This document shows, one piece after another, positions 62,176 through 64,000 of a stretch of 64,000 bases of DNA. Under the pieces are notes generated by a model. The model saw nothing but the letters and a program-made list of their open reading frames with translations, was not told the origin of the DNA and ran no database searches. The stretch covers positions 1 through 64,000 of the forward strand of contig DASVQP010000111.1 in the NCBI GenBank assembly GCA_036389135.1. The letters run 5' to 3'. Position 1 is the stretch's first letter. Each line of letters starts with the position of its first letter. Source of the stretch: Longimicrobium sp. Lineage in GTDB: Bacteria; Gemmatimonadota; Gemmatimonadetes; Longimicrobiales; Longimicrobiaceae. The position numbers and the translations under genes are program-made.

Positions 62176-64000
62176 TCAGATCCCGCCCCCCGCCAGCTCC
62201 GCCTTGCGCTGCACCTGCCGCTCCAGCTGCTGGCGCCCGCTGCCGTACTGCACGGGCCACCACTGGTCCGCATAGCCCAGCTCGGCGGCGGCGTGGATCG
62301 TCCAGTGCGGGTCGGTCAGGTGCGGCCGGGCGAGGGCGCACAGGTCCGCGCGGCCGGCGGCGATGATCCCGTTCACCTGGTCCGCCTCGGTGATGTTGCC
62401 CACCGCGATCGTCGGCACGCGCGCCTCGTTGCGGATGCGGTCGCTGAACGGCGTCTGGAACATGCGCCCGTACACCGGCCTGGCGCCCGGCGAGGTCTGG
62501 CCGGCGGAGACGTGGATCACGTCCGCGCCGGCCGCGTGGAAGGCGCGCGCCACCTCCACCGAGTCGCCGCACCCCATCCCCTCCTCCACCCAGTCGCTCG
62601 CGGAGATGCGCACCGACATCGGGCGCTCCTGGGGCCACGCGGCGCGCATGGCGGCGAAGACCTCCAGCGGATAGCGCAGGCGGTTCTCCAGCGAGCCGCC
62701 GTACTCGTCCGTGCGCATGTTGCTGAGGGGGGTGATGAAGGAGGAGAGGAGGTAGCCGTGCGCGCAGTGCAGCTCCACCATGTCGAACCCCGCCGCCGCC
62801 GCCATCTCGGTGGCGCGCACGAACTCGTCGCGCACGCGGTCCATCTCGGCGCGCGTCATCGGGCGGGGGACGGGGTTGCCGGGGGCCCACGGCTCCGGGG
62901 AGGGGCCGAGGACCTCCCATCCGCCCTCCTCCAGCGGCTGGTCCATCCCCTCCCACATCAGCCGCGTGGAGCCCTTGCGCCCTGAATGGCCGAGCTGCAG
63001 GCAGATCTTGGCGGGCGTCCGCTCGTGCACGAAGCGCACGATGCGCGTCCACGCGGCGAGGTGCTCGTCCGCGTACATCCCCGTGCAGCCGAGGGTGATG
63101 CGCGCCTCGGGGGAGACGCACGCCATCTCGGTGAAGACCAGCGCGGCGCCGCCCAGCGCGCGGGCGCCCAGGTGCACCAGGTGGAAGTCGTTGGGCGTGC
63201 CCTCCTCCGCCGAGTACATGTCCATCGGCGCGACGACGACGCGGTTGTGCAGCATCATCCCGCGCAGCCGGAAGGGCGTGAACATCGGGGGGATGGGCGC
63301 CGGCGGCTCGCGCTCCTCGGCGCGCGAGGCGAACCATCGCTCCACCCCCTCCAGGTACGCACGGTCGCGCAGGCGCAGGCTCTCGTGGCCCACCCGCTGG
63401 CTGCGCGTGAGGAGCGAGTACGCGAACTGCGGCGGATCGAGGTGCACGTAGCGGCGCACGTTCTCGAACCACTCCATGGAGTTGCGCGCGGCGTTCTGCA
63501 GCCGGACGGCGTCGGTGCGCCGCTCCTCCTGGTAGCTCGCCAGCGCCGTCGCCAGGTCGGGCTCCGCGTCCAGGATGCGGGCGAGCGCGATGGCGTCCTC
63601 CATCGCCAGCTTCGTCCCCGAGCCGATGGAGAAGTGAGCCGTGTGCGCCGCATCGCCGATCAGCGCCACGGGGGCGGAAGCGCCCTCCATCGTGAACCAG
63701 CGCTCGTTGCTGACGCGCGTGAACGAGATCCAGGGCGAGCGCAGGTGCGGCGCGTTGCTGCGGAGAGCATGCCCGTCCAGCCACGGCGCGAACATCCTCT
63801 CGCACGCCGCCACCGTCGCTCCCTCGTCCATCCCGTCGAAGCCCGCATTGCGCCACGACTGCTCGTCGCACTCCACGATGAAGGCGGAGTTGCGGTCGTC
63901 GTAGCGGTAGGCGTGCACCTGGAAGACGCCGTGCTCGTTCTCGGCGAAGATGAAGGTGAAGGCGTCGAACAGCTTCGTCGTCCCCAGCCACACGAAGCGG
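62176..64000 (-). CDS. 2-Aminobenzoyl-CoA monooxygenase/reductase-like fusion (partial)
   Basis: At least 608 residues are visible; the N-terminal part, with the FAD-binding GxGxxG, lies beyond the window. The visible N-terminal domain is an aromatic flavin monooxygenase (salicylate hydroxylase type), with the second FAD motif [20 protein letters not shown]. It is fused to an old yellow enzyme-type NADH:flavin oxidoreductase: [37 protein letters not shown] and [17 protein letters not shown]. This fusion is the architecture of 2-aminobenzoyl-CoA monooxygenase/reductase, which hydroxylates and reduces the ring of the CoA ester; salicylyl-CoA 5-hydroxylase is the closest alternative. It leads the operon read leftward. 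Confidence 0.88.
   Translation of the reverse strand, partial: RFVWLGTTKLFDAFTFIFAENEHGVFQVHAYRYDDRNSAFIVECDEQSWRNAGFDGMDEGATVAACERMFAPWLDGHALRSNAPHLRSPWISFTRVSNERWFTMEGASAPVALIGDAAHTAHFSIGSGTKLAMEDAIALARILDAEPDLATALASYQEERRTDAVRLQNAARNSMEWFENVRRYVHLDPPQFAYSLLTRSQRVGHESLRLRDRAYLEGVERWFASRAEEREPPAPIPPMFTPFRLRGMMLHNRVVVAPMDMYSAEEGTPNDFHLVHLGARALGGAALVFTEMACVSPEARITLGCTGMYADEHLAAWTRIVRFVHERTPAKICLQLGHSGRKGSTRLMWEGMDQPLEEGGWEVLGPSPEPWAPGNPVPRPMTRAEMDRVRDEFVRATEMAAAAGFDMVELHCAHGYLLSSFITPLSNMRTDEYGGSLENRLRYPLEVFAAMRAAWPQERPMSVRISASDWVEEGMGCGDSVEVARAFHAAGADVIHVSAGQTSPGARPVYGRMFQTPFSDRIRNEARVPTIAVGNITEADQVNGIIAAGRADLCALARPHLTDPHWTIHAAAELGYADQWWPVQYGSGRQQLERQVQRKAELAGGGI

Overview
The window is GC-rich bacterial chromosome with dense, mostly single-gene or two-to-six-gene transcription units. 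The gene set (many lipoproteins, GGDEF/EAL proteins, TPR and Ig-like secreted proteins, toxin-antitoxin pairs) and three families of dispersed intergenic hairpin repeats are what I would expect of a Gemmatimonadota / Longimicrobium-like bacterium. That placement is inference; there is no rRNA or other decisive marker here, and I recognise no tRNA, rRNA or CRISPR array.

Layout. 1-1932: an almost complete group II intron (RNA plus LtrA-type reverse transcriptase without an endonuclease domain), inserted in a copy of a dispersed CTCTGTG repeat; its EBS1 is perfectly complementary to that repeat. 1988-5361: a prepilin-like protein overlapping a large PilX-like protein. 5887-11144: degenerate GGDEF/EAL protein, unknown proteins, an Hpt-receiver protein. 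11384-13525: Ig-like/GHL10 glycoside-hydrolase lipoprotein. 14342-16561: an NRDE (TANGO2-like) gene running without a stop codon through an intergenic repeat into an aldehyde dehydrogenase. 16707-22254: hydrolase, metallophosphoesterase, methyltransferase, PAS-GGDEF-EAL protein.

23050-29832 is the standout gene: a 2260-residue NACHT P-loop NTPase with about 1600 residues of HEAT-type repeats, resembling bacterial NLR-related anti-phage proteins but unusually long. 30601-33220: small secreted protein and a seven-repeat RCC1-like lipoprotein. 34310-39270 is an accessory stretch: a PIN-domain toxin pair, a NucA-like nuclease with an overlapping NuiA-like inhibitor, a P-loop kinase-like protein, a membrane protein with a dockerin-like calcium loop, and a BrnTA pair. 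39404-50613: TPR protein, MFS transporter, NamZ-like exo-muramidase, PAP2 phosphatase, FAM210-like protein, AarF/UbiB kinase, a Gly-rich protein with an acid-stress-like tail, and a zinc alcohol dehydrogenase. 51420-52162: a HigBA-type pair whose toxin carries an in-frame amber stop. 52184-55622: D-aminoacylase-like amidohydrolase and an M20 amidohydrolase.

56816 to the window end is one minus-strand catabolic cluster: an FAD monooxygenase/old-yellow-enzyme fusion, SDR, enoyl-CoA hydratase, acyl-CoA dehydrogenase, aryl-CoA ligase and RidA. Together these match the aerobic CoA-dependent 2-aminobenzoate (anthranilate) pathway: ligation to CoA, dearomatising monooxygenation/reduction, deamination and beta-oxidation-like steps. 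The monooxygenase gene runs off the right end.
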